From contig DASTFB010000109.1 in NCBI GenBank assembly GCA_035709005.1, forward strand, positions 1 through 48,156: DNA of 48,156 nucleotides, given 5' to 3'. The position numbers and the translations under genes were made by a program. Under the pieces are notes generated by a model. That model was not told the DNA's origin. It saw only the letters and a list, made by a program, of their open reading frames with translations, and did not search any database. This DNA comes from Candidatus Methylomirabilota bacterium. Lineage in GTDB: Bacteria > Methylomirabilota > Methylomirabilia > Rokubacteriales > CSP1-6. This document shows positions 16,156-24,090 of the stretch, in pieces (position 1 is the first letter of the stretch; every line of letters begins with the position of its first letter).

Positions 16156-17760
16156 CTACTTGTCGTAGCCCAGCGCGCGATCCCGCTCGACGAGGGCGGG
16201 CTCGCGCTCGGCGGGCGAGCCGTAACCGCCGCCGCCCGGCGTGCGGAGCAGCACCGTGTCGCCGCGGCTCACGACGTGCTGGCGGCGGTGGTCGATCGAC
16301 CGGCCGTTGATCTGCACGTCGCCCAGCCCGCCGTCGTGGCCGCCGGCGAACCCGGGCGCCGCGCGCCGCGTGCGCTCGGCCATGAAGCTCAGCACGATGG
16401 GCGTGTCCGACTCGCAGACCATCAGGATGTCCTGGCCCAGGCCCCCGCGCCGGCGGCCGGCGCCGCCGGAGCCCGGGCGCAGGCGCTTGTGCCGGAAGAA
16501 GAGGGGGCTGTTGCGCTCGGCCACCTCTACCGGCGTGGAGGAGATGTTGCTGGGCCACGAGCAGGCGCTCTCGCCGTCCTTGAGCGCGGTGGCGCCCATG
16601 CCGCCGTTGAAGAACAGCACGTTGGCGTAGGGCGTGTGATCGGCGCGCAGGCCCGACTGGGTGAGAGCCCACAGGGGTGAGCCCGCGCCAGCCATCACCC
16701 GCTCGGGAATAACCTGCTGCAGGGCGCCCAGCACCAGCGTGGGGACATAGTGGCCGGTATTGGAGCGGCTCACCACCGCCGCCGGGAAGCGGGGATTGAG
16801 CAGGCAGCCCTCGGGCGCGATCACCCGCACCGGGCGGTACATGCCTTCGTTGTTGGCGAGCGTCGGCAGCAGCGCGCAGCGGACGGCATAGGCCGTCATG
16901 GCGTAGGTGTAGGCCAGCACGCAGTTGATGGCCCGCGGCTGACTGGGCGAGGTCCCCGTGTAGTCGGCCACGATCTCGTCGCCGGCCACGGTGAGGGCCA
17001 GGCGGAACTGATAGGGCTCATCCACGCCGTCGGACTCCATGGCATAGCGGTAGGTGCCGTCGGGCACGGCGGTGATGGCGGCCCGCATGGCCCGCGCCGT
17101 CCGCGTGAAGAGCTCGTCGGCCAGATCCCCGAGGTCGGGCAGCCCGTAGTCGACCAGCAGGGCCAGGAGCCTGCGCTCCATCAGCTCGTTGGCGCCCGCC
17201 TGGGCCCAGATGTCGCCGGCGGTCTGATCGGGCGTGCGCACGTTGGCCCGCAACAGCTCGACCAGCGTCTCGTCGGTGCGCCCCTCGCGCTTGAGCTTCA
17301 TCAGCGGGATGTAGAAGCCCTCCTCGAACACCTCGCGGGCCTCGATGGCCCGCACCCGCCCGCCGATGTCGGGCATGTGGGAGGTGGTGGCCGTGAAGGC
17401 CACGAGCCGCTGGCCGTGGAAGATCGGCTTCAGCACGCAGACGTCGCTCTTGTGGCCGGTGCCCATCCAGGGGTCGTTCGTGATGAGCACGTCACCCGGG
17501 CGCATACCGGCGGGGCCCCAGTGCCTCAGGAAATGACGCACGGTGGCCGGCAGCGTGGCGATGAACGAGGGGATGCTGCCGGTGTTCTGGGCCAGGGCGT
17601 AACCACGGGCGTCGGTCAGCACGCAGGCGAAGTCGTTGGCCTCGTTGGAGAGCGTGGAGAACGCGGTCCGGACGATGGCCTTGGCCGCCTCGTCGACGAC
17701 GGAGATGAGCCGGGTCCACAAGACCTCGAGCGTCACCGCGTCGAAGTGGATCGCCGCCAC
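16156..17760 (-). CDS. hyuB: Hydantoinase B / oxoprolinase beta-type subunit
   Basis: 534 residues from GTG 17760. The protein follows the HyuB pattern: VTLEVLWTRLISVVDEAAKAIVRTAFST at residues 8-36, then ACVLTDARGYALAQNTGSIPSF, GDVLITNDPWMGTGHKSDVCV and FTATTSHMPDIGGR. These segments carry the Asp/His/Glu metal ligands of the N-methylhydantoinase, 5-oxoprolinase and acetone-carboxylase alpha family. The C-terminal TPGGGGYGSPAEREP is also typical. Together with HyuA it catalyses ATP-dependent opening of a five-membered cyclic imide or lactam (hydantoin, 5-oxoproline). Length is normal (about 510-590). Its start lies 1 nt after the hyuA stop, so they are co-translated. Confidence 0.92.
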   Translation of the reverse strand: MAAIHFDAVTLEVLWTRLISVVDEAAKAIVRTAFSTLSNEANDFACVLTDARGYALAQNTGSIPSFIATLPATVRHFLRHWGPAGMRPGDVLITNDPWMGTGHKSDVCVLKPIFHGQRLVAFTATTSHMPDIGGRVRAIEAREVFEEGFYIPLMKLKREGRTDETLVELLRANVRTPDQTAGDIWAQAGANELMERRLLALLVDYGLPDLGDLADELFTRTARAMRAAITAVPDGTYRYAMESDGVDEPYQFRLALTVAGDEIVADYTGTSPSQPRAINCVLAYTYAMTAYAVRCALLPTLANNEGMYRPVRVIAPEGCLLNPRFPAAVVSRSNTGHYVPTLVLGALQQVIPERVMAGAGSPLWALTQSGLRADHTPYANVLFFNGGMGATALKDGESACSWPSNISSTPVEVAERNSPLFFRHKRLRPGSGGAGRRRGGLGQDILMVCESDTPIVLSFMAERTRRAAPGFAGGHDGGLGDVQINGRSIDHRRQHVVSRGDTVLLRTPGGGGYGSPAEREPALVERDRALGYDK

Positions 17761-17761
17761 G

Positions 17762-19858
17762 TCAGCTCCTTGTCGCCAGCGCGAGGACGATGTTGCCGGT
17801 GGCCGCCACGCGCGCGGTCGCCCCCGGACCGATCACCAGCGTGGAGCCGGCGTCCTCCACCACCGCCGGGCCTTCGAGAATCTCGCCGACCATCAGCCCG
17901 GCGCGGTCGAGCACGGCCGTGTCCACGAAGCCGCCGGCCTCGGGGAAGTAGGCCCTGCGGCGGCCCTTCACCGCGCTCAGCGGGGTCCGGCTCCGGCCGC
18001 GCAGCACGACGTCGCTTCCCGCCACCGGCGCCCGCACCGCCACCCGGATGTTGATGAACTCCACCGGCACGTCGGGAGGCGTGAGCGCGAACTTCTCCCG
18101 GTAGGCGATCTCGAAGGCCTCGCGCAGCACCCGGCGGGCGCCGTCGGCGTCGGGGCCGTCGTAGGGGCCGGGCGGCAGCGGCACCACCAGGTCGAAGCCC
18201 TGACCGACGAACCGGCCGTCGGCCAGGCGCTGGACGGTCGCGCTCTCGAGCTTGAGGCCGGTGTCGGCCATCACCGTGCGCGCCTCGTCCTCCAGCCGCC
18301 GGAAGGCGGCCTCCAGGGCCGCGCAGTCGCCGCGATCGAGGCGCAAGCCGACGGTGGCCACGCGGTCCACGCGCGCCGGCGCCACCAGCAGGCCCAGCGC
18401 CGAAGCCACCCCGGCCGAGGGCGGACAGATGACCCGGCGAAGCCCGAGCTTGCGAGCGACCTCGTAGGCATGGACCGGTCCGGCGCCTCCGGTGCACAGC
18501 AGCGCGTACTGCCGGGGATCGCGGCCGCGCTCGGCGACGTGCACGCGGGCCGCGGAGGCCATGTTCTCGTTGACGACGTCGTGGATGCCCCAGGCCACCT
18601 GCACGACCGACAGGCCGACCTCCCCGGCGATCCGGGTCAGGGCGAGCTGCGCGGCCTCCACGCTGATCGGCAGCGTGCCGCCCGCGAAATAGTCCGGGTT
18701 CAGATAGCCGAGCACGAGGTCGGCGTCGGTCACCGTCGGGGCCTGACCGCCCAGCCCGTAGCAGGCCGGACCGGGTTGCGAGCCCGCGCTGCGCGGCCCC
18801 ACCTTGAGCAGGCCGATCTCGTCGACGTGGGAGATGCTGCCGCCGCCCGCCCCGATCTCGATCAGCTCGATGGTGGAGATTCGGATGGGCAGGCCACTGC
18901 CTTCCATGAAGCGCTTCTGGCGGGCCGCCTCGAACCCGTAGGCCGTCAGCGGCTCGCCGCCCTCGACCAGCGAGAGCTTGGCCGTGGTGCCGCCCATGTC
19001 GAAGGCCAGCAGGTGGCCCCCGCTGTCCTCGTGTCCGAAGAACGCGGCGGCAATGGCGCCGGCCGCCGGTCCCGACTCCAGCATCTGCACCGGCACGCGC
19101 CGGGCCTCGGCCACGTGGGTGAGGCCGCCACTCGACTGCATGAGCAGCAGCGGGGCCGCGATGTCCTGGGCGGCGAGCTGCCCGGCCATCAGCTTCAGAT
19201 ATCGCTGGGCCAGCGGCTTGATGTACGCGTTGGCCACCGTGGTCGAGGCGCGCTCGTACTCGCGGATCTCCGGCGCCACCTCGTGCGAAGCCGACACGGC
19301 GATCCCCGGATGGCGCTCGGCGATCGCGGCCAGCGCCGCCGCCTCGTGGGCCGGATTGGCGTAGGCGTGCAGAAACACCACGGCGATCGAGGTGACGCCG
19401 GCGCTCACGAGCTGGCCCACCTGCTCCAAGAGCTCCTTCACCTCCAGCGGCTGGCGAACGGCGCCGTCCGGGCCCACGCGCTCGGCGACTTCCCGGCGCC
19501 AGTGGCGCGCCACCAGCGGCTCGGGGCGCGCGATGTTCAGGTCGTAGAGCTCGTACTTGCGCTCGCGCCCGATCTCCAGCGTGTCGCCAAACCCCGCCGT
19601 GGTGAGAAGCCCGGTGAGCGCTCCCTGGCGCTCGATGAGCGCGTTGGTGAAGAGCGTGGTGGCGTGCACCACGCGGGTGAAGCGCGAGGCCGCCAGCCGC
19701 TCGTCCCGGAGCATGGCCGCCACGCCGGCCGCCACCGCCCGGGCCGGGTCGTCGTGCGTGGTGAGCACCTTGCGGCTCCACTGCCGCCCACTGTCGTGGT
19801 CGTAGACCACCAGGTCGGTGAAAGTGCCGCCGATGTCGATGCCGAGGGAATAGTTCAT
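17762..19858 (-). CDS. hyuA: Hydantoinase A / oxoprolinase alpha-type subunit
   Basis: 698 residues from ATG 19858. The ASKHA-fold N-terminus shows GIDIGGTFTDLVVYD, the nucleotide phosphate loop of HyuA/OplA. HATTLFTNALIER near residue 65 and FDMGGTTAKLSLVEGG near 280 give the second phosphate and adenosine regions. A GAGGGSISHVDE segment at about 340 and the C-terminal domain about 510-690 complete the protein. It supplies the kinase-like half of the ATP-dependent ring-opening enzyme, acting with HyuB. It heads the hyuA-hyuB-liv array on the minus strand; the liv importer downstream may take up the substrate. Hydantoin, 5-oxoproline or a related cyclic amide cannot be told apart from sequence. 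Confidence 0.93.
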   Translation of the reverse strand: MNYSLGIDIGGTFTDLVVYDHDSGRQWSRKVLTTHDDPARAVAAGVAAMLRDERLAASRFTRVVHATTLFTNALIERQGALTGLLTTAGFGDTLEIGRERKYELYDLNIARPEPLVARHWRREVAERVGPDGAVRQPLEVKELLEQVGQLVSAGVTSIAVVFLHAYANPAHEAAALAAIAERHPGIAVSASHEVAPEIREYERASTTVANAYIKPLAQRYLKLMAGQLAAQDIAAPLLLMQSSGGLTHVAEARRVPVQMLESGPAAGAIAAAFFGHEDSGGHLLAFDMGGTTAKLSLVEGGEPLTAYGFEAARQKRFMEGSGLPIRISTIELIEIGAGGGSISHVDEIGLLKVGPRSAGSQPGPACYGLGGQAPTVTDADLVLGYLNPDYFAGGTLPISVEAAQLALTRIAGEVGLSVVQVAWGIHDVVNENMASAARVHVAERGRDPRQYALLCTGGAGPVHAYEVARKLGLRRVICPPSAGVASALGLLVAPARVDRVATVGLRLDRGDCAALEAAFRRLEDEARTVMADTGLKLESATVQRLADGRFVGQGFDLVVPLPPGPYDGPDADGARRVLREAFEIAYREKFALTPPDVPVEFINIRVAVRAPVAGSDVVLRGRSRTPLSAVKGRRRAYFPEAGGFVDTAVLDRAGLMVGEILEGPAVVEDAGSTLVIGPGATARVAATGNIVLALATRS

Positions 19859-19946
19859 GGCGTTGGAGGAGCGATGTGGGTTGGACGGTAGCAGGAGGCC
19901 GAGAGTCCGTCAAACGGTGGAGCGGGCTTCTCCCGCGGGATCTGGA

Positions 19947-20372
19947 TCACACCGTCACCTCGCAGCCGTAGCGCTCACGGATCGCCTTCGCCAGCCGCAG
20001 CAGACTCGCCGGCCGCGGGAAGCCCGGCATCGGGGGTGCCAAGTCGATCAGCGCCGGGTAGGCGTACTGCGCCCGGTAGCCGCGCTCGTGCTCGATGACG
20101 GTGCCCCAGAGCGCAACCTGGCCCACCACCATGCCGGACTGATCGGCCGTCAGGGTGTAGCCGCGCCCGTCCAGCTTGGTGCGGTCCTTGAGCGCGTAGA
20201 CACCCTCGCCCGGGTTCTTGGGGTTGGCGCGGAGCGGGGTGCCGGCACGCCAGAGCACGTCCTTGTAGACGGACATGAGCGTGCCGTCCGCCGTCGTGCG
20301 CCAGAGGCGCCAGCCGAGGATCGGGCCAGCGACGAAGGCCTCCTCTAGCCACTCCCCAAAATTTTGACCCAT
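19947..20372 (-). CDS. Conserved-looking protein of unknown function, end of a three-gene overlap set
   Basis: 141 residues from ATG 20372, with GGAGGAGAAG just upstream; the start codon overlaps the stop of the 39-residue gene before it (TGATG). I do not recognise a characterised family. Visible features: an aromatic N-terminal part (GPILGWRLWRTT, then a Val-Tyr-Lys-Asp stretch), and a central segment GQVALWGTVIEHERGYRAQYAYP that recalls short proteins of unknown function in actinobacteria with a W-G-x-V-x-E-H-E-x-G-Y-R-A motif. It ends in a helix with KAIRERYGCEV. It has no signal peptide and no membrane segment and is probably a small soluble cytoplasmic protein. The coupling suggests that it works with the two upstream products. 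Confidence 0.75.
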   Translation of the reverse strand: MGQNFGEWLEEAFVAGPILGWRLWRTTADGTLMSVYKDVLWRAGTPLRANPKNPGEGVYALKDRTKLDGRGYTLTADQSGMVVGQVALWGTVIEHERGYRAQYAYPALIDLAPPMPGFPRPASLLRLAKAIRERYGCEVTV

Positions 20373-20491
20373 CACTTCTCCTCCTCCGGCTCGGCCACCG
20401 GCTCGGCGTGCGGCTTCATCTTCTGCGGCTGCACGGCCGGCCACTGCATGGGCTCCACCTGAAGTTCCCGTTGCGGTTGCCCGAGGTCCAT
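20372..20491 (-). CDS. 39-residue overlapping small protein, unknown
   Basis: ATG 20491 is preceded by GGGAGGAAGCTG, an excellent ribosome site, and overlaps the stop of the upstream gene in TGATG. Its own stop overlaps the next start in the same way. The product starts MDLGQPQRELQV and ends AEPVAEPEEEK. It is hydrophilic and rich in Pro, Gln and Glu, so it is probably disordered. No family is recognised. The evidence for translation is the two exact TGATG junctions plus the ribosome site. Alternatively the ORF may serve mainly to carry ribosomes into the next gene. Confidence 0.6.
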   Translation of the reverse strand: MDLGQPQRELQVEPMQWPAVQPQKMKPHAEPVAEPEEEK

Positions 20492-20934
20492 CAGCTTCCT
20501 CCCGAGATTTGCCCGGACACCATCCCCTGCGAGGTCGAGCCCGACGGCAAGGCGCCGACCAAACCTCGAGCGTCGACGGCTGCGCGACCAGGGGGGCGGA
20601 GTATGGCCCGGATATCGAGGCCGAAGATGTCCACGACCGTGCCGACCTTGCCGCGCCTGGGCCGCACCAGTGCGATGCCCAGCGGGCCGGGAATCTCGTC
20701 GGCGTCCACACGGTCGATCCGGAGGACGTTCCCGCTCGCGTCGTAGGTGCACAGCGCGATGTTGCCCTGCTGATCGACCACGGCGATCAGCCGCCCGACC
20801 TCGGCGTAGACGTACTGGACGACTGCGTCCCGCGCCACAGCAGCGGCCGACCGCAGTCCCATCGAGATCGCAACGGCGATCGCGAGAACGGCCAGCGGGC
20901 GTCGGATACGCAGCGCGTCCATGAGCGAGCGCAA
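20491..20934 (-). CDS. Exported YD-repeat/IPT-TIG-like protein, apparently shortened
   Basis: 147 residues from ATG 20934; ATG 20919 is a possible alternative start. A signal peptide is visible (basic RIRR, then LAVLAIAVAISMGL, cleavage around AAAVARDA). The mature part has one YD/RHS-like unit (VVDQQGNIALCTYDASGNVLRIDRVD), then RRGKVGTVVDIFGLDI, which resembles the first strand of an IPT/TIG domain (usually G-x-V-G-T-x-V-x-I-x-G). After residue 108 the TIG resemblance stops, and about 40 low-complexity residues lead to the stop. A full TIG domain needs about 80 residues, so the domain looks truncated or decayed. It is the first gene of a coupled three-gene set, divergent from the AraC-type regulator at 20996. 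Confidence 0.65.
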   Translation of the reverse strand: MRSLMDALRIRRPLAVLAIAVAISMGLRSAAAVARDAVVQYVYAEVGRLIAVVDQQGNIALCTYDASGNVLRIDRVDADEIPGPLGIALVRPRRGKVGTVVDIFGLDIRAILRPPGRAAVDARGLVGALPSGSTSQGMVSGQISGGS

Positions 20935-20995
20935 GATTCATCGACGCGCGACCGGTGTCAATGGACGAATCGGTCGAAAAAATGAGTTTTTGGGG

Positions 20996-22183
20996 ATGGC
21001 GCTGTCTTCAAAAAGCTTGGTGCGAGCCGGCGGCGGGCCGATACTTCAACAACTTATCGTGACAACCGGCGACCGTCAGGCTCGGCCCACTGTGCTGGCA
21101 GTCGATGACGACCCGGGTTTCCTCGAGGCCCTGGACGTTATGCTTTCCGGTGATTTCACACTCCTCGCCGAGCAGAGCGGACCGCAGGCCCTCGAGCTCG
21201 TCCGCAAGCACCGTGTCGACGTCATCCTGCTCGACCTCGTGATGCCCGAGATGGATGGCTTCGAGGTGCTGAAGCGCCTGCGGGCGTCGCGCTCGACCAT
21301 CCCCGTCATCATCGTCACCGCGTACAAGGACGTCGATCGTGTCGTGAGGGGCATGAAAGGGGGGGCCTATAACTACGTGACGAAGCCCTGGGACGACGAT
21401 GACGACCTCATCGAGCTGATTCGCGCCGCGGAGCGGGACCGCGCGGAGAGGACGGCCGTGCTGTGCGTCAGCGATGACCCTGCCGCACTGGCGCCCCTGG
21501 AGGTGGCTCTCCAGGCGCAGACAAAGGTGGTCGCGTGCACGCCGCAGCACGCCGCCGCCATGGACATCCAGCCCGACATCGTCGTGATCGAAAGCCCCCT
21601 CGCCGCGATCGACGAGATGAAGTCGATCCTAGCCGTCCGCGCCCGTTTCTGGGACGTGCCCCTTGTGCTCATCACGAACGGCGCACACGGGGAGGCCAGC
21701 CTGACGGACATCGCCGCCCTTGCCCCGACGGCGATATTCGTCAAACCCTATCCCCTGGATGAGATGCTAGGCCGCCTCGCCGCGCTGCTCGCGGCACGTG
21801 GCCGGCTCGTACGTGGCTGGCCCCGGTTCGGTCCTCAGTTAGAGCGCGCCATCGATACCCTGGCGCGGCGCTATTCAGACCCGCTGACCGTGCACGAGCT
21901 CGCCCGAGTAGCGGCCCTGTCGACCGACCGGCTGGTCCACGCGTTCCGGGAGGCGCTCGGGATGAGCCCGAAGGAGTTCGCGAAGCGGCTCCGGGTGGCC
22001 GTCGCCTCGCGGCTGCTCCGGGAGACCGATCTCAAGCTCGAGGAGATCGGGTGCCGGACTGGGTTCAGCGACGGCTCTCACCTGTCGCGGCAGTTCGAGG
22101 AGGCCAAGGGAGTCAGACCGGGCGAGTATCGGCGGAAGGCAACCGGATTCGGAGGCGTCCGGCCGCACCAGTCTGGTCAGTGA
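20996..22183 (+). CDS. Receiver / pseudo-receiver / AraC-type DNA-binding response regulator
   Basis: 395 residues from ATG 20996; GTG 21059 is an equally possible start, giving 374 residues. Domain 1 (about 31-155) is a normal receiver: acidic triad DDD at 37-39, phospho-acceptor D80 in VILLDLVMPEMDG, and Lys in YVTKPW. Domain 2 (about 155-270) has receiver-like strands (TAVLCVSDDP, ..FVKPYP) but the acceptor position reads IVVIESPLAA, with Glu where Asp should be; it is a degenerate receiver. Domain 3 (about 285-385) is a two-helix-turn-helix AraC module (VHELARVAALSTDRLVHAFREALGMSP.. and IGCRTGFSDGSHLSRQF). It likely acts as a transcription factor controlled by phosphorylation. Its tail overlaps the convergent kinase gene by 7 nt; whether that kinase is its partner is unclear. 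Confidence 0.88.
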   Translation: MALSSKSLVRAGGGPILQQLIVTTGDRQARPTVLAVDDDPGFLEALDVMLSGDFTLLAEQSGPQALELVRKHRVDVILLDLVMPEMDGFEVLKRLRASRSTIPVIIVTAYKDVDRVVRGMKGGAYNYVTKPWDDDDDLIELIRAAERDRAERTAVLCVSDDPAALAPLEVALQAQTKVVACTPQHAAAMDIQPDIVVIESPLAAIDEMKSILAVRARFWDVPLVLITNGAHGEASLTDIAALAPTAIFVKPYPLDEMLGRLAALLAARGRLVRGWPRFGPQLERAIDTLARRYSDPLTVHELARVAALSTDRLVHAFREALGMSPKEFAKRLRVAVASRLLRETDLKLEEIGCRTGFSDGSHLSRQFEEAKGVRPGEYRRKATGFGGVRPHQSGQ

Positions 22184-24090
22184 CCGTCGTTATCAACCTC
22201 CGCCCCCACCGCGGGTTCGGCCACGACGGGCAGGGCGATGCGGAACGTCGTGCCGGCGCCGGGCCGGCTGCGGAAGTCGATGGCGCCGCCGTGGTCCTCC
22301 ACGATCTTGTGGGTCAGAGCCAGGCCCAGCCCGGTCCCGCGATCCCTGGTGGTGAAGAAGGGGTTGAAGACGCGCTCGGCGTCGCGCGGCGCGATTCCGG
22401 TACCGGTATCGCTCACCTCGATCATGATCCGGCGGTTGAAGAGGCGCAATCGCCCGGCCCGCATCTCGGCGCCCTCCGGCCAGCCCAGTCGGAGGGTCAA
22501 TCGCCCTCCCTGGCCCATCGCGTCCACCGCGTTGCTCACCACGTTGACCAGCGCCCGGTAGATGGCTTCCTCGTCGGCCTGGATCGGGGGCACGTCACGG
22601 GCGTACTCGCGCACGACCAAAATCCCGCGCGCCTCCAGCTCGTGGGTGTGGAGCTCCACTACGCGGTCGAGGAGCAGGGGCAGCCGCACCGTCGAGAACG
22701 TCAGGCGGGCCGGGCGGGCCAGCTCCATCAGCCGCTCGACGATGCCGTTGATCCGCTCCAGCTCCCGCGGCACCACGCTCTGAAAGCGCCCACGGAAGTA
22801 CTCGTCGTCGAAGCGACGCACCAGCTGACGGGTGAAGGTCAAGATCGACGTGAGCGGCGTCTTGATCTCGTGGGCCAGGCCGGCGGCCAGCGTCCCCAGG
22901 GCCGCCAGACGATCCGAGCGTCGGAGCTGGGTCTCGAGATTCCGCACGGTGGTGAGATCGCGCACGACACTCACCGCGCCCAGATCTTTGCCGTCGCCGC
23001 CCTTGAGCGGCGCCGTGCTGACCTCCACCGGCAGCGCCGCTCCCGTCCGCCGGCGCAGGCTCATGTTGACGTTGACGATCGATGCGCGGCTGGCCAGGGT
23101 CTCCATCAAAATCTCGCCCAGCTCGGGCGTGGCGGCGAAGACCTCGGTGCAGTAGCGGCCCGCCGCCTCCCCGGCGAAGTAGCCGGTCAGCAGTTCGGCC
23201 ACGGGGTTGAGCGTCACCACCCTTCCCTCCAGATCCACCGTGACGATCCCGCTCGTGACCGAGCTCAGGATGCTGTCGGTGTACGTCTTGAGGTCGGCGA
23301 GCTCCTCGAACCGCCGCTTCAGCTCGCCGTGCACCTCCTCCAGCGCCGCCCGCTGCTGCGAGAGCTGGGCCGCCATGTGATTGAAGGCCGCGGCCAGGCG
23401 CCCGATCTCGTCGGAGGTCGTCGGCGCGATCCGCTGGTTCAGCTCACCGCGGGCGATGGCCGAGGCCCCGGCCTCGAGCTGCTGGACCGGGCGGGCGATG
23501 CGGCGGGCCACGAGCGCGGCGGCGGCGGCGCCCAGGAGGAGTGTCACCCCCGCGATGGCGATCAGCTCCAGGCGCGTCCTCGTGATCTCGGCGTCCATCC
23601 GCCAGCGCGAGAGTCCGACACGGACCGTGCCCCATTTCTGGGCGCCGACGAAGACTGGCATGGCGAAGTCGTAGATGGGCTCGCGCGTGTCGCCGGCGAG
23701 GGTCTGCTGCACCAGCGGCCCGGCGGCCCGGGCGGCCGCCTCGTGAATCGGTCCGGCCAGCACCGTTCCCACCCGCTCGGGACGGCGGTTGTGCGCGGCG
23801 ACCCGGCCCTCCGCGTCGAGGACGATGGCGTAGACCACGTCCGTCTCCCCGCTCACGCGCTCGACGTTCTGCTCGAGCGCGGTGAAGTTGTAGAGGAGCA
23901 GGGGGCCGTAGGACATCGCGGCCAGGTTCCGCGCCAGCACCGCGCCGCGCCGCTCGAACTCCGCCACGATGGCGTCGCGTTGCCGGTGCTCGACCACGGC
24001 GGTGACCGCTCCCATCACGAGCACGATGATGAGCACCGTGCCGGCCAGCAGCCGGGCCCGCAGAGACGAGAAGGCGAGTCGGCCGCCCAT
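22177..24090 (-). CDS. Membrane sensor histidine kinase (sensor / HAMP / PAS / HisKA / HATPase)
   Basis: 637 residues from ATG 24090. TM1 about 12-33 and TM2 about 175-197 bound a periplasmic sensor of about 140 residues. HAMP follows (RRIARPVQQLEAG.., DEIGRLAAAFNHMA), then a coiled coil, a PAS domain (about 265-385, VDLEGRVVTLNPVAELLTGY) and HisKA with H407 in LAHEIKTPLTSIL. The HATPase has N-box NVVSNAVDAMG, G1 VSDTGTGIAP, F-box VFNPFFTTRDRGTGLGLAL. This is the NtrB/AtoS-like kinase type that pairs with sigma-54 activators. Its start overlaps the stop of the upstream binding-protein gene (TGATG), so receptor and kinase are co-translated. The NtrC-type regulator at 26184 is the likely partner. 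Confidence 0.94.
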   Translation of the reverse strand: MGGRLAFSSLRARLLAGTVLIIVLVMGAVTAVVEHRQRDAIVAEFERRGAVLARNLAAMSYGPLLLYNFTALEQNVERVSGETDVVYAIVLDAEGRVAAHNRRPERVGTVLAGPIHEAAARAAGPLVQQTLAGDTREPIYDFAMPVFVGAQKWGTVRVGLSRWRMDAEITRTRLELIAIAGVTLLLGAAAAALVARRIARPVQQLEAGASAIARGELNQRIAPTTSDEIGRLAAAFNHMAAQLSQQRAALEEVHGELKRRFEELADLKTYTDSILSSVTSGIVTVDLEGRVVTLNPVAELLTGYFAGEAAGRYCTEVFAATPELGEILMETLASRASIVNVNMSLRRRTGAALPVEVSTAPLKGGDGKDLGAVSVVRDLTTVRNLETQLRRSDRLAALGTLAAGLAHEIKTPLTSILTFTRQLVRRFDDEYFRGRFQSVVPRELERINGIVERLMELARPARLTFSTVRLPLLLDRVVELHTHELEARGILVVREYARDVPPIQADEEAIYRALVNVVSNAVDAMGQGGRLTLRLGWPEGAEMRAGRLRLFNRRIMIEVSDTGTGIAPRDAERVFNPFFTTRDRGTGLGLALTHKIVEDHGGAIDFRSRPGAGTTFRIALPVVAEPAVGAEVDNDGH

